From Verrucomicrobiota bacterium (GTDB lineage: Bacteria; Verrucomicrobiota; Verrucomicrobiia; Opitutales; Opitutaceae), in assembly GCA_023386835.1 (NCBI GenBank), contig JAEWIY010000230.1, forward strand, positions 30,366 to 94,365: a DNA stretch of 64,000 nt. The letters run 5' to 3'. Every line of letters starts with the position of its first letter. Position 1 is the first letter of the stretch. The notes beneath the pieces are model-generated. The model did no database searches. It was not told the origin of the DNA and saw nothing but the letters and a program-made list of their open reading frames with translations. Positions 1 to 8,852 of the stretch are shown in pieces. A program made the translations under genes and the position numbers.

Positions 1-3000
1 GCGATGACGGGGCAGGAGGAAGGCGAGCGGCTCGAATTGCGCGGTTATGTCAGCCGGGCCGTGAGCGACGACGCGTTCACGCGGCTGCTGGTGCGAACCC
101 CGACCGGTGAGTTTACCGTTGTCATCAAGGCCGACCTGCAATGGCTGGCCCTGGAAGGATCCATCGCGTCTTTCCGTGGCGTCTGTCAGGCCGTCGCGGA
201 CGAGCAGCGGCAGCTGACAGGCATTGAGCTCTTCGTCTCGAGCGAAGAAGACGTGCACGTGGAGCAGGGGCGGCTGGCCGATCCCTCCAAGGTTCCCCTC
301 CGCCCGATTCACTCGCTCCGGCAATTCAACGCCAAGACGCAGGAGAACCACTGGGCGCGTATTCGCGGCGTCGTGACACACCGGGAGAACGGCCGGTTCG
401 TCCTCGTGCAGGATGGCACCGACGGCCTGCTGGTCCTGACCGACCGGGACAACAATCTCAGGATCGGCGACCTCATCGAAGCCACGGGATTGCCCGGGCT
501 GGATGCGCGCCGGGTGGTCCTGCGGGAAGCGCACGTGCAGCTCGTGTCGCACGCAAATCCACCCGACCCCATCGCGCTCTCGGAGACCTCAACGGTGGTG
601 GATACGCTGGAAAACTGCCTCGTCAGCCTGCGCGGCCATCTGATCAGCGCCACGGCGCAAGGCGGGGGGCTGCACCTGCTGCTCGAGGCGGGCGAGCGCG
701 TGTTCGCGGCTGTGCTGGCGAACACGCCCGACAACACGGCGCTGCCGGACTGGGAACCCGGAACGGAGCTTCAGCTCACCGGGATCTATCAGGTTCTGAA
801 TGACGAGCGCCGGCGCGCGCGCGACTTCCGCCTGCAGTTGCGTTCATTGGACGACATCACCGTTCTGCAGCGCCCCGGCTGGTGGTCGCCGGAACGCGCG
901 CTGCAAATCACGGCGACGCTCTGCGTCTTCATCGCAGCGGGTTTCACGTGGCTGATTTCGCTGCGGCGCCGGGTCCGCCGGCAGACCGCACAGATCCGCG
1001 CCCAGGTGGCGAAGGAGGCGAACCTGGAGGCGCGGCATCGCGACATCATTGAAAACGCCAGCGACTTCATCTTCACGACCGACAAAACCGGACGCTTCAC
1101 CTCCTTCAACCCGGCGGGTGAACACATCACCGGCTACACGCAGGAGGAGGCGCAGGCCATGTACCTGCGCGATCTGCTCACGCCGGACCAGGAGAACACC
1201 GATCTCTGGCACCGCCTGCAGACGCAGCCCGACGGCACCGTCACGTTCCAGAGTCATCTCCGGACGCGCGACAACCGTATTGTCTGGACGGAGACAAGCG
1301 CCCGCCTGATCCGCGATGGAGGCGAGCCGGCCGGCCTGCTCGGCATCGTGCGCGACATCAGCAAGCGCAAGCAGATCGAGGAAGAGCTGACCCGCGCCCG
1401 CGATGAAGCCGAGGCGAACACCCGGATGAAGAGCTCCTTCCTCGCGAACATGAGCCACGAGATCCGCACGCCGATGAACGGCGTGATCGGCATGAGCAAC
1501 CTGTTGCTCGAAACCGGCCTCGATGCGGAGCAGCGTGAATTCGCCGAGACGATCCGTTCGAGCGCCGATTCGCTGCTGACGGTCCTCAACGACATTCTCG
1601 ACTTTTCCAAGATCGAGGCCGGCAAGCTTCATTTCGAGACCGTTGATTTCTCGCCGCACGACACTGTCGAGGGCGCACTCGAGTTGCTCGCGCCGAAGGC
1701 CAGCGCCAAGGGCCTGGAGATCATCGCCTTCATCGCGCCGGAAGTGCCGCGCTATCTCTCCGGCGACCCCGGTCGACTGCGTCAGGTGTTGCTCAATCTT
1801 CTCGGCAACGCCCTCAAGTTCACGGAGCGCGGCGAAGTCGTGTTGCACGCCACGGTGCTCGAGGAATCGCCGACCGAGGCCATGCTCCGATTCGAAGTCA
1901 GCGACACGGGGGTGGGGATCGCACCGGATGTGGTGCAGAAACTCTTCCGCCCATTCAGCCAGGCGGATGCTTCAACCACCCGCAAGTTCGGTGGCACTGG
2001 GCTCGGACTCGCGATCGCCAAACAGATTGTCGAGCTGATGCACGGCACGATCGGCGTACAGAGCCGGCTGGGTGTCGGATCCACGTTCTGGTTCACTGTA
2101 CCCTTCCGGAAATCCACGGAGATGGGCGGCGCGGAGCCGCTGGCGCCACTTGACGACTTGGCCGGTCTGCGCGTGCTCGCCGTTGACGACACCGCCGCCA
2201 ACCGGCGGATCATCTCGCACTATGCCCGCGCGTGGGGGTTGCGCGCCGAGGTCGTCGCCGAGGCGCGTCTGGCGATGGTCTGGTTGCGGCAGGCTGCGGC
2301 GGATGGCGATCCGTTCCGGCTCGTGATCTCGGATTACCAGATGCCGCAAATGGACGGGCTGACGCTGGCCCGCCAGATCCGTCAGGATCCGGAACTGGGC
2401 GATGTGCCTTTCCTGTTGTTCACCGCGATGGACCGGCGTTTCCCGCCCGGTGAGCTGCAGCAGCTCGGTATCACCACGGTGGTGAACAAACCGATACGCG
2501 CCTCGGAACTCCTCCACGCGATTCGACGCACGATCGGCACGCTCCCGCCGGTCCTGGACCCCGCCGTCGTTTCGACCCGGGACACGCAACGGCCGCGCGG
2601 CGGCAGCGGAGAGACGGTGATCCGCGGCCGCGTCCTGGTGGCCGAAGACAACGCCGTCAATCAGCGCGTCATTCGGCTGCAGCTCGAGAAACTCGGTTTC
2701 GCGGCCGATGTGGTCGGCAACGGCTTCGAGGTCCTCGAGGCCATCGAGCGAAATCGCTACGACGTGGTGCTGATGGACTGCCAGATGCCGGAGATGGACG
2801 GTTACGAAACCACGTGCCGCATCCGCACGGGCGCGCATGGACATCTCTACATCGTCGCCCTGACCGCAAATGCGATGGAAGGCGATCGCGAGCAATGCCT
2901 CGCGGCCGGGATGGACGACTATTTGAGCAAACCCACCCGACCCGCGGACCTGGCAGTGGCACTGACCCGAGCGCTCGCCCGCAACCAATCCCGCCGCGCC

Positions 3001-3012
3001 GCGGCGGCGTAA
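1..3012 (+). CDS. Hybrid sensor histidine kinase with two receiver domains (5' end outside window)
   Basis: Membrane-bound two-component sensor kinase. The frame is open from base 1 and no signal peptide precedes the sensor region, so the true start is probably upstream; the first ATG is at 4. Numbering from that ATG: residues 1-290 form repeated OB-fold-like beta modules, probably periplasmic. A membrane segment lies at about 300-320 and a PAS domain at about 345-465. HisKA contains SFLANMSHEIRTPMNG with the phospho-accepting His at about 485. HATPase_c at about 585-700 has an N box (NLLGNALKF) and G2 box (GGTGLGLAIAK). Two REC domains follow: the first (from about 722) has Asp777 in SDYQMPQMDG, the second (from about 876) has Asp925 in MDCQMPEMDG. 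A phosphorelay is expected, but no HPt domain or partner regulator is adjacent. The ligand is unknown. Confidence 0.93.
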   Translation, partial: AMTGQEEGERLELRGYVSRAVSDDAFTRLLVRTPTGEFTVVIKADLQWLALEGSIASFRGVCQAVADEQRQLTGIELFVSSEEDVHVEQGRLADPSKVPLRPIHSLRQFNAKTQENHWARIRGVVTHRENGRFVLVQDGTDGLLVLTDRDNNLRIGDLIEATGLPGLDARRVVLREAHVQLVSHANPPDPIALSETSTVVDTLENCLVSLRGHLISATAQGGGLHLLLEAGERVFAAVLANTPDNTALPDWEPGTELQLTGIYQVLNDERRRARDFRLQLRSLDDITVLQRPGWWSPERALQITATLCVFIAAGFTWLISLRRRVRRQTAQIRAQVAKEANLEARHRDIIENASDFIFTTDKTGRFTSFNPAGEHITGYTQEEAQAMYLRDLLTPDQENTDLWHRLQTQPDGTVTFQSHLRTRDNRIVWTETSARLIRDGGEPAGLLGIVRDISKRKQIEEELTRARDEAEANTRMKSSFLANMSHEIRTPMNGVIGMSNLLLETGLDAEQREFAETIRSSADSLLTVLNDILDFSKIEAGKLHFETVDFSPHDTVEGALELLAPKASAKGLEIIAFIAPEVPRYLSGDPGRLRQVLLNLLGNALKFTERGEVVLHATVLEESPTEAMLRFEVSDTGVGIAPDVVQKLFRPFSQADASTTRKFGGTGLGLAIAKQIVELMHGTIGVQSRLGVGSTFWFTVPFRKSTEMGGAEPLAPLDDLAGLRVLAVDDTAANRRIISHYARAWGLRAEVVAEARLAMVWLRQAAADGDPFRLVISDYQMPQMDGLTLARQIRQDPELGDVPFLLFTAMDRRFPPGELQQLGITTVVNKPIRASELLHAIRRTIGTLPPVLDPAVVSTRDTQRPRGGSGETVIRGRVLVAEDNAVNQRVIRLQLEKLGFAADVVGNGFEVLEAIERNRYDVVLMDCQMPEMDGYETTCRIRTGAHGHLYIVALTANAMEGDREQCLAAGMDDYLSKPTRPADLAVALTRALARNQSRRAAAA

Positions 3013-3013
3013 G

Positions 3014-3268
3014 TCACGTGGCCGGCGCCGCTGCCCAAGTGGCGGCGCGCGTGCGTGGACGGATCTCAGGCGGAATCACGCCCAGCCGTTGCAACGCGTC
3101 GTGCACGCGAACAGCGCGGCAATAGCTGACGCCAAGAGACTCCTGGAGAATCGCGACCGACGCATGGCCGTCACGCCGGGCGAGGTCGACTGCTTGAGCG
3201 AAGAGTTCACCAAAATCGGCGGCCTCCTCATCGGTAAGGCCGGTGCTGGATGGGAGATGAAAGGACAT
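3014..3268 (-). CDS. Small FtsK-gamma-like winged-helix protein
   Basis: About 84 residues. The stretch from residue 12 to 65 (ADFGELFAQAVDLARRDGHA, then SVAILQESLGVSYCRAVRVH) follows the pattern of the FtsK C-terminal gamma domain, the winged helix that reads KOPS sequences in FtsK/SpoIIIE translocases. Here the domain stands alone, with no motor. I chose the ATG at 3268 over an upstream in-frame ATG at 3472 because the extra 68 residues are Arg-rich and featureless. The gene converges on the kinase with one base between stops. It is probably a small DNA-binding protein, but its target is unknown. Confidence 0.62.
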   Translation of the reverse strand: MSFHLPSSTGLTDEEAADFGELFAQAVDLARRDGHASVAILQESLGVSYCRAVRVHDALQRLGVIPPEIRPRTRAATWAAAPAT

Positions 3269-3481
3269 CGGAAGGAAGGTTAAAGGGCTTGCTGGCCGTG
3301 TCGGACGCTTCGGCGAAACGCCAAGCGCTGCCCTCACTGTCCAATCTCTCCCCAGTCGGTTCGCTCCAAGCCAGTGCTCCGAAGCCACTCTCAGGTTTCG
3401 CCTGATAACGGCGGCAATCGGCATCAAATACTTCCGCAATCCGGGGTCGGACTGGCCGACCCCGAACCCCACGCGGGCACC

Positions 3482-3925
3482 TTATTCCCAGTAGCCCTCG
3501 TAAAAACGGTAGGCGCCGCCTTCCGGAACCCAGCGCGGCGCAACCCACACCGAGCCATCGCGCGGCGGCAGCTCCCAGCGTCCGGAAATCCACACGTAGC
3601 GACTATCCCGGTACGTCCAGTATCCCGGGATCCAGACATGGCGCGAAGACGGCCGCTCGAGCACCGGCTCCTGCTGCGCGGCCGGCGGCGCTTGGGTCAC
3701 CACGACGGCACCCGCCGGCACACTCTGCGTGGTCGTGACTGCGGCAGTGCCACCGGAAGGAACCACCACAGCCTGCGCCTGGCCCGGCGGCGGAGGCGGC
3801 GGCGCGGAGACAACACGGGAAGCAGGTTCAGTGGCGCAACCCGCCAGCAAGGCGAGGCCACCACCAACGAGCGCCAGACGTACCAGAGGGCCGGCGGCGC
3901 GAGGGGTTGAGAAGAGGGTCTTCAT
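3482..3925 (-). CDS. WXXGXW-repeat lipoprotein
   Basis: 147-residue predicted lipoprotein. The start at 3925 is chosen because it places a signal peptide with lipobox LLAGC at residues 20-35; a longer frame upstream adds nothing recognisable. A Pro/Ala/Val-rich linker (PPPPPP) follows. The C-terminal third has aromatic repeats of the YXWXXGXW type (HVWIPGYW, YVWISGRW, VWVAPRW, and a terminal EGYWE). Such proteins are outer-membrane or periplasmic surface proteins of undefined role in many Gram-negative bacteria. No operon partner is evident. Confidence 0.8.
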   Translation of the reverse strand: MKTLFSTPRAAGPLVRLALVGGGLALLAGCATEPASRVVSAPPPPPPGQAQAVVVPSGGTAAVTTTQSVPAGAVVVTQAPPAAQQEPVLERPSSRHVWIPGYWTYRDSRYVWISGRWELPPRDGSVWVAPRWVPEGGAYRFYEGYWE

Positions 3926-4138
3926 ACCCGCGCATGGACTGCACCGCCGCCCCTCGGTTCTGGAGAAGTGGCTGAAAAGCAGTTGCTTCAGGTTTTCCGC
4001 ATCAGCGGAAACCTGATCAACCCGCCTGGCCGGGGCTAAGCCGGCCGGCTGCCGCACGAAAACGCTCGAGGCTCATCCCAGCCCGGCCGGCGTAGTCCAC
4101 AATCGGCTACACCGGCCGGACCGGGCGACCCTGCGCCT

Positions 4139-4315
4139 TCAATAGGGCGGCAGGTGATGACGGTTCCGGACATACTCCGTGACCGCGAGTAATACGATCA
4201 TGGATACAATCCAGAGGATGAACACGGAATCGAAGAGCAGCGGGACGGCGGCGAGCAGCGTCGCCAGCATCGCCGCGATTAGCGCTGCCGTGAGGAAGGT
4301 TTTAAACGTTTGCAT
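4139..4315 (-). CDS. Small two-helix membrane protein
   Basis: 58 residues with two hydrophobic segments (about 8-28 and 31-48) and a charged tail ending RNRHHLPPY. The ATG at 4315 is preceded by AAAGGA at suitable spacing, which supports this start over a longer Arg-rich extension. No family is recognised. It lies among small envelope or stress-type genes (PRC-barrel, CsbD, WXXGXW lipoprotein) and may belong to the same class, but that is only contextual. Confidence 0.6.
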   Translation of the reverse strand: MQTFKTFLTAALIAAMLATLLAAVPLLFDSVFILWIVSMIVLLAVTEYVRNRHHLPPY

Positions 4316-4754
4316 GGGGCGTCCTTTCGTTGCCCTGAGACTATCTTTTCGCCTGCGCCAACGGAAGCCCAACCCAACTCCGATGGCGGCGACAAACGGC
4401 GCCGAGGCTCGCGCACGGTACAAACGTGCTGCAGAGCCACACGCTCGGGTGACGCAACCCGCTGCAGGACCGGCATCGGCGTGCTGATGCGCAGCGTGAA
4501 CACCCTTGATACCCCTCAAATCGGGGCCTCAAACCCGCGGCCGTGCCGACGAAACTTTCTTTGTAATGACCCACCCGAACCCCGTGTCACGGCTCGCGCC
4601 GCCGATCTTGCACGTCGCCGTTCTTGGCTCGTCGTGCTCCGGCGTCTTGCAGGCTCCGTCCCCGCATGCGAGCTGCGGCCCGAGGGGAAAGGGTCCATGG
4701 CACGTCCTGTGCGCTCAACATGGCTGAACCACACGCCTCTTGGCGCTCCTTAAC
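4316..4754. other. Intergenic stretch without a supported gene
   Basis: About 440 bases between the small membrane protein and the PRC/BON protein, which are divergently transcribed. Short frames here have no recognisable domains, no convincing ribosome binding sites and no signal peptides. The region should hold promoters for both neighbours, but I could not identify a convincing -35/-10 pair or a structured RNA. Confidence 0.5.
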
Positions 4755-5534
4755 ATGAAACGCATCACCCTTCCGACCTTTGCCGCCGCGGGCCTGCTCG
4801 CGACTAGCGGCGTCTTCGCACAAACCTCCGCGTCCGAACACACGGGCGCTTCGATTCACGCAGTCGCTGAAAGCGAATTGCGGCAGCATGTCACTCTCTC
4901 GACGATGATCGGAAAAACCGTCGTCGACCAGAACCAGGAGACCGTGGGCACGCTCCGCGACGTCGATCTCTCCCAGACGTTTGGCGACTCCACCACGAGC
5001 GCGTCCGCCCCAATCAATGGGATCAGCCTGATGGTGGCGGCCGAAGGCGCGGACGACCTTGTCGCCATCGACGCCCGCCAAGTGACGTTTGATCGCGCGA
5101 ACGACCGTGTGGTCGTCACGTTGCCGGTCGCCAGCGATGAACCAGCAGGGGCGACCATCGCGGGATCGGACACTCTGGCCTCGCGCGCAACGGAGACCGA
5201 CGGCGGTACGACGAAGGGTCAGGTTGCTCCGGCCGATGTAGCCGCCAACGATCCGGCGAACACGATTGAGCCCGTGGCGGTGGCCGCGGTACCCGGCAGC
5301 GACGTCGAAGTGGCGACGACCGGCGAAGACGTGATCGCCGTGGAACAGGCGTTGGCCAGCAGCGAGCAGACCCGCGACGTGGCCGACCAGATTACGGTGA
5401 TGTCCTCTGACGAGGCCATCGTACTGACCGGCCAGATCCACTCCGAAGAAAAGCGCCGGCACATTGTCGAGGTCGCACGAGAGGCTGCTCAGGATCGTGA
5501 AGTCCGCGACTTAATGGTCGTGGCAGCGGAGTAA
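4755..5534 (+). CDS. Exported PRC-barrel/BON-like protein
   Basis: 259 residues from the ATG at 4755; the in-frame ATG five codons earlier would precede the signal peptide awkwardly. Residues 1-24 are a signal peptide ending near GVFAQ. Residues 50-120 match a PRC-barrel strand pattern (MIGKTVVDQNQETVGTLRDV). The C-terminal 60 residues look like one BON module (DQITVMSSDEAIVLTGQI, then HIVEVAREAAQDREVRDL). BON domains bind membranes or phospholipids in osmotic-shock proteins such as OsmY. It converges with a second PRC-barrel gene across a shared terminator. It probably acts in the periplasm in stress adaptation. Confidence 0.75.
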   Translation: MKRITLPTFAAAGLLATSGVFAQTSASEHTGASIHAVAESELRQHVTLSTMIGKTVVDQNQETVGTLRDVDLSQTFGDSTTSASAPINGISLMVAAEGADDLVAIDARQVTFDRANDRVVVTLPVASDEPAGATIAGSDTLASRATETDGGTTKGQVAPADVAANDPANTIEPVAVAAVPGSDVEVATTGEDVIAVEQALASSEQTRDVADQITVMSSDEAIVLTGQIHSEEKRRHIVEVAREAAQDREVRDLMVVAAE

Positions 5535-5548
5535 GCCCATTCAGCAGA

Positions 5549-5580
5549 AAAAAAGAGCGGCTCGAGGGCCGCTCTTTTTT
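5549..5580. terminator. Bidirectional rho-independent terminator
   Basis: A-rich run, then stem AAGAGCGGC, a short TCGAGG loop, GCCGCTCTT and a run of T. The element is nearly symmetric, so it can terminate the plus-strand PRC/BON gene ending at 5534 and the minus-strand PRC gene ending at 5596. Confidence 0.9.
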
Positions 5581-5595
5581 GTCATACCTTTTCCA

Positions 5596-6462
5596 CTACT
5601 CCGCGGCTCGCGTCCTTTCCAAACCCGGACGGCCGCGCTGGAGGTCCTGGAGCGAGAGCGTGGTTTGCAGGCGATCATCATCCTCCGCGTCCACGCGAAG
5701 CTGTTTGAATGTGAGCACCAGGGCTTCATTCGTGCCGACCACCGATGCGTCCGGTCCGATCCGCAAGAACGCTTCGCCGTCCATCAGGTTCACGAGGACG
5801 GCATCGCCCTCGCCCACTTTGGTGTCCTGGTGATGCAACTCGGCCTCCTTCAACTCGCTCGCGAGTCGCAACTGCGGCTCGCCGATGTCGTGGGGTTGAT
5901 TCATCTGAGACTGGGACGACGCATCACGCGTTTGCGATCCCGCATAGAAGGCGTGCAAACGTCGGCGCTCTTCAGTGCCCGCCAGCTGGTCAAGTTCATC
6001 CTCGTCGAACTCGGGCGCCTCGGACCACTGCTCCTCGTCGATTTTCAACGTAAGGGTTCGCTCTTCTAGGCTTCCCACATCGATCCCATTGAAGGGCACC
6101 GCGTGAGTTCCTCCCCCGACTCCAAGCACGCCAGCGCGTTTGACGATCGCGTAGGCAATTTTGCCGCTATTCACGTCAATGGCGAAGTCGGACAACGTCC
6201 CGACCTCCTTCCCGTCGCGCGAGTGAACTTCCCAACCGGCGACCTCGTCGGACGTCGCCAGGCGCGGCATCGCGCTGCTCGGGATCGCCTGGTTCGGCCA
6301 AGCCCGCTCGAGCGCGGACGTGGTCGGGCGAGCGGGCTCCATCGCCTTGGCCGTGGCGTTTTTCGGCTCGGGCAACCGCGGGCGTTCGTCTTGGGCAAGA
6401 ACGACACCGGAGCTCGCGAGAACGGTGATCAGTGTAAGTCGAAGGGTTCGGTTGGGTTTCAT
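5596..6462 (-). CDS. Exported PRC-barrel domain protein
   Basis: 288 residues. The start at 6462 gives a clean signal peptide (MKPNRTLRLTLITVLASSG, cleavage near VLAQ). A PRC-barrel follows at about 85-165 with the typical pattern SRDGKEVGTLSDFAIDVNSG, then AYAIVKRAGVLGVGG. The last 110 residues are charged and Gln-rich and may hold a second, degenerate PRC-like module (KVGEGDAVLVNLMDGEAFL). It is convergent with the other PRC gene at 4755-5534. PRC barrels bind partner proteins or metabolites; none can be named here. Confidence 0.82.
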   Translation of the reverse strand: MKPNRTLRLTLITVLASSGVVLAQDERPRLPEPKNATAKAMEPARPTTSALERAWPNQAIPSSAMPRLATSDEVAGWEVHSRDGKEVGTLSDFAIDVNSGKIAYAIVKRAGVLGVGGGTHAVPFNGIDVGSLEERTLTLKIDEEQWSEAPEFDEDELDQLAGTEERRRLHAFYAGSQTRDASSQSQMNQPHDIGEPQLRLASELKEAELHHQDTKVGEGDAVLVNLMDGEAFLRIGPDASVVGTNEALVLTFKQLRVDAEDDDRLQTTLSLQDLQRGRPGLERTRAAE

Positions 6463-6636
6463 GTGACGGATGGGTTGTTGTCTCCAGTTTCTCGTGACGT
6501 GACCTGCGGCACACGGATCAGTTGGCCCGAATTGAACGGAAGTCCCCCGGCCTCCCCCTCGGGCGCAAAACCGATGGGCGGGCGGGTGCTGACCCGGTCC
6601 GCGCGCGTGGGAATCTGCGTCGCTGGTCGCAGGCGC

Positions 6637-6664
6637 AAAAAAGGGGCGGAAGTCATTCCGCCCC
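6637..6664 (-). terminator. Rho-independent terminator of the CsbD-like gene
   Basis: Read on the minus strand: GGGGCGGAA, a four-base loop, TTCCGCCCC, then six T. It lies 25 bases beyond the stop of the CsbD-like gene. Confidence 0.9.
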
Positions 6665-6689
6665 GGTGCGCTCAAGCTGTGGTTAAAGC

Positions 6690-6869
6690 TTAGCGATCAA
6701 ACACCTTCTTCACGTCGCCGACCTTCTTCTGGACCTTGCCTTCCACCTGGTCGGCTCGGCCTTCGGCTTGGAGGTCGCGGTCACCTGTCGCCGCGCCAAC
6801 GTTCTCCTTCAGATTGCCCTTCAGGTTCTTGCCGTGGCCTTCGATCTTGTCCTGCGTGCTGTGTTTCAT
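6690..6869 (-). CDS. CsbD-family stress protein
   Basis: 59 residues, highly charged and without Cys. It has the family pattern DKIEGHGKNLKGNLKENVG, GDRDLQAEGRADQVEGKVQK and a C-terminal VGDVKKVF. CsbD-like proteins are small, hydrophilic and induced by general stress in many bacteria; their biochemical role is not established. The ATG at 6869 fits the family length, and an upstream extension to 6923 is unrelated sequence. A strong terminator follows the stop. Confidence 0.88.
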   Translation of the reverse strand: MKHSTQDKIEGHGKNLKGNLKENVGAATGDRDLQAEGRADQVEGKVQKKVGDVKKVFDR

Positions 6870-6941
6870 GATGAGACCCGACCCCGGTCGCCCAAGGGCG
6901 TTCCGTCCGTCGACCGGAGCCACCGAACGGAGCGCGCCAGA

Positions 6942-8852
6942 CTAGCGCCCGCCCTTGGGTCGCCGGGAGATCTGATAGACCGCTCCGTGCGTCAGCGACA
7001 CGACGTAGAGGTTGCCGTCGGGTCCGGTTTCGATGTCGGTGCCGACACCAAAGCCGGTGCCGAAGAGCAGCGATTCGCTCTCGGTGATGTCGAACTTTGC
7101 GAGGTTGTCGGCGACCCGATCCTCCAGCCGCGGATCATCCACCGCGATCTTCCGTCGATTGCCGGTCAACTGGAGCCGGAAGAGCTGGCCGTTACCGAGG
7201 AAGTCGCGCGCGGCGCCGAGCACGAGGTCATTCTCATACTGCGGGCCCAGCGCGCGCCCCTTGACGAACCCGACCCCTGCCGGGGCGACCTCGTACTTCC
7301 ACGCAAACTCCGGGTCGCTGTAGTGAGAAACTGGATCGCGATCGAGCACCTGCAGCTGCCCACGAATCTCGCCCGGCGGGTGGGCCAGCGTATGTAGGTT
7401 GACGTAGGCCCGGCCCTGCCGGATCCGCTGCACCAGGTTTTCCACGCTCGGATCAAACCCGGGCCGGGCGATGACGTTCGCGTCCGCAATCGTGCCGCTC
7501 GCGATCAAGTCACCGGCTTGGAAGTTCTGACCCGCGGGATTAAATCCGAACAGGAACGCCACGACGGCTCCATTCTGTTGATACGCGCCGAGGTGAATAT
7601 GCGCCTGAGTCGCGCCCACGATCGGACCCGTGGCCCAGAGCGAGTACGACAGCGTACCATTGGCCTCCCGTTCGATGTGTGCGATCGCGGAACCGGCGGA
7701 CATGACCGCCGGCACCTCCTCCGCGCCCGTCAATTCGGCGCCGAACTCATCGCCACCGTCGTACACCCAGAACATCCGCTGCAATGCGGTGGCCGCGTTG
7801 TTCGCGATGTTTTTCGGGTCCCAGCGGATCTGTTGGAGCCCGAAGAACGAGGGCGACGTTTCGATCTCCTTGAACTGGTGAATCCGTGCGAGCGGGCCCA
7901 TCACCTGCACCCAGCCCAGATTCGCACCCGGCTCGACGAGGTTCACCTCCGTGAACGTGTCGTCGCCATTCTGCGCATCCCACAACGAGCCGGAGACGGG
8001 ATCAAAGGCCATGCCGAACCCGTTGCGTACTCCGTAAGCGAATACCTTCTGCAGGTTCGCCCCGGCTTCGCCACCGCGGGACGCTCCGGCGGCAAAGAAT
8101 GGGTTGTCAGTGGGCGTGGAGCCATCGTCGTTCAACCGCAGGATCACACCCGACAGATGCGCGTTGTCCGGCTCGGGCCCGCCGAACTGGTCGTCGGGCT
8201 GGTTGCCCGCCGCCGCCGGGCCGTCCGGCAAATTCTGCATCTGCCCACGACGGCCCAGATCGCCAATGTACACGTACAGTTTGCCGTCAGGCCCGAAGGC
8301 CAGCACGCCGCCATCGTGATTGCCCCGCGGCGGCTGGCCGGCGTCCTCCTGCAGCGCTCGAATACGCTGGATCGTGCGATCCCAGGTCAAGATCCAGCCG
8401 TTCCAGGCGAACCGATCGACCCGGTTGCCCAGCAGCGAGGTGTCACCCAGCACGTTGGTATCCATACCTGTGCTACTCTCGGTCCAGTAGAGATAGACGT
8501 ACGGCGTCGCCGGGAACTGCGGGTGGAGCGCGATGCCGAGCAGCCCCCGCTCCGAAGCGGAATTCACCGCCAGGTCCAGCACGGTGGCCTGAACGGTGCC
8601 GTTAACAACGCGCTGCACCCGGCCGGTGTTTTTCTCCAAGACCAGAAAGTCGCCCGGCGCGAGGAACGCCATCGTGGTGGGCGTGACCAATCCGGAGACG
8701 ACCGTGCGCACCTGCAGATTGGAATCCACCAGCGTCGGGGTCTGGCCGGCCAAAGGAAGACTGGTGGAAATCGCCAGTCCGCCGACAAGTGACAGCAACA
8801 GGGCCCGGAGCCGCGTCCGGGCGGCGGGAGCGGAGGATGCTCGCATGTTCAT
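6942..8852 (-). CDS. Secreted PQQ-type sugar dehydrogenase with inserted CHRD domain
   Basis: 636 residues with an N-terminal signal peptide ending near PLAGQ. Residues about 45-350 and 510-630 form the glucose/sorbosone dehydrogenase (GSDH) six-bladed propeller, with typical strands (GLVTPTTMAFLAPGDFLVLE, LLGIALHPQFP, DGGVLAFGPDGKLYVYIGD, TGPDGNLYVVSLTHGAVY). Between them, at about 366-500, lies a CHRD domain (ELTGAEEVPAV, AHIHLGAYQQNG, GRAYVNLHTLAHPPGEIRGQ). GSDH enzymes use PQQ to oxidise aldoses in the periplasm; PQQ dependence here is inferred from family only. The start at 8852 gives the signal peptide; an ATG two codons later (8846) is equally good. It is probably exported and monocistronic. 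Confidence 0.88.
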   Translation of the reverse strand: MNMRASSAPAARTRLRALLLSLVGGLAISTSLPLAGQTPTLVDSNLQVRTVVSGLVTPTTMAFLAPGDFLVLEKNTGRVQRVVNGTVQATVLDLAVNSASERGLLGIALHPQFPATPYVYLYWTESSTGMDTNVLGDTSLLGNRVDRFAWNGWILTWDRTIQRIRALQEDAGQPPRGNHDGGVLAFGPDGKLYVYIGDLGRRGQMQNLPDGPAAAGNQPDDQFGGPEPDNAHLSGVILRLNDDGSTPTDNPFFAAGASRGGEAGANLQKVFAYGVRNGFGMAFDPVSGSLWDAQNGDDTFTEVNLVEPGANLGWVQVMGPLARIHQFKEIETSPSFFGLQQIRWDPKNIANNAATALQRMFWVYDGGDEFGAELTGAEEVPAVMSAGSAIAHIEREANGTLSYSLWATGPIVGATQAHIHLGAYQQNGAVVAFLFGFNPAGQNFQAGDLIASGTIADANVIARPGFDPSVENLVQRIRQGRAYVNLHTLAHPPGEIRGQLQVLDRDPVSHYSDPEFAWKYEVAPAGVGFVKGRALGPQYENDLVLGAARDFLGNGQLFRLQLTGNRRKIAVDDPRLEDRVADNLAKFDITESESLLFGTGFGVGTDIETGPDGNLYVVSLTHGAVYQISRRPKGGR

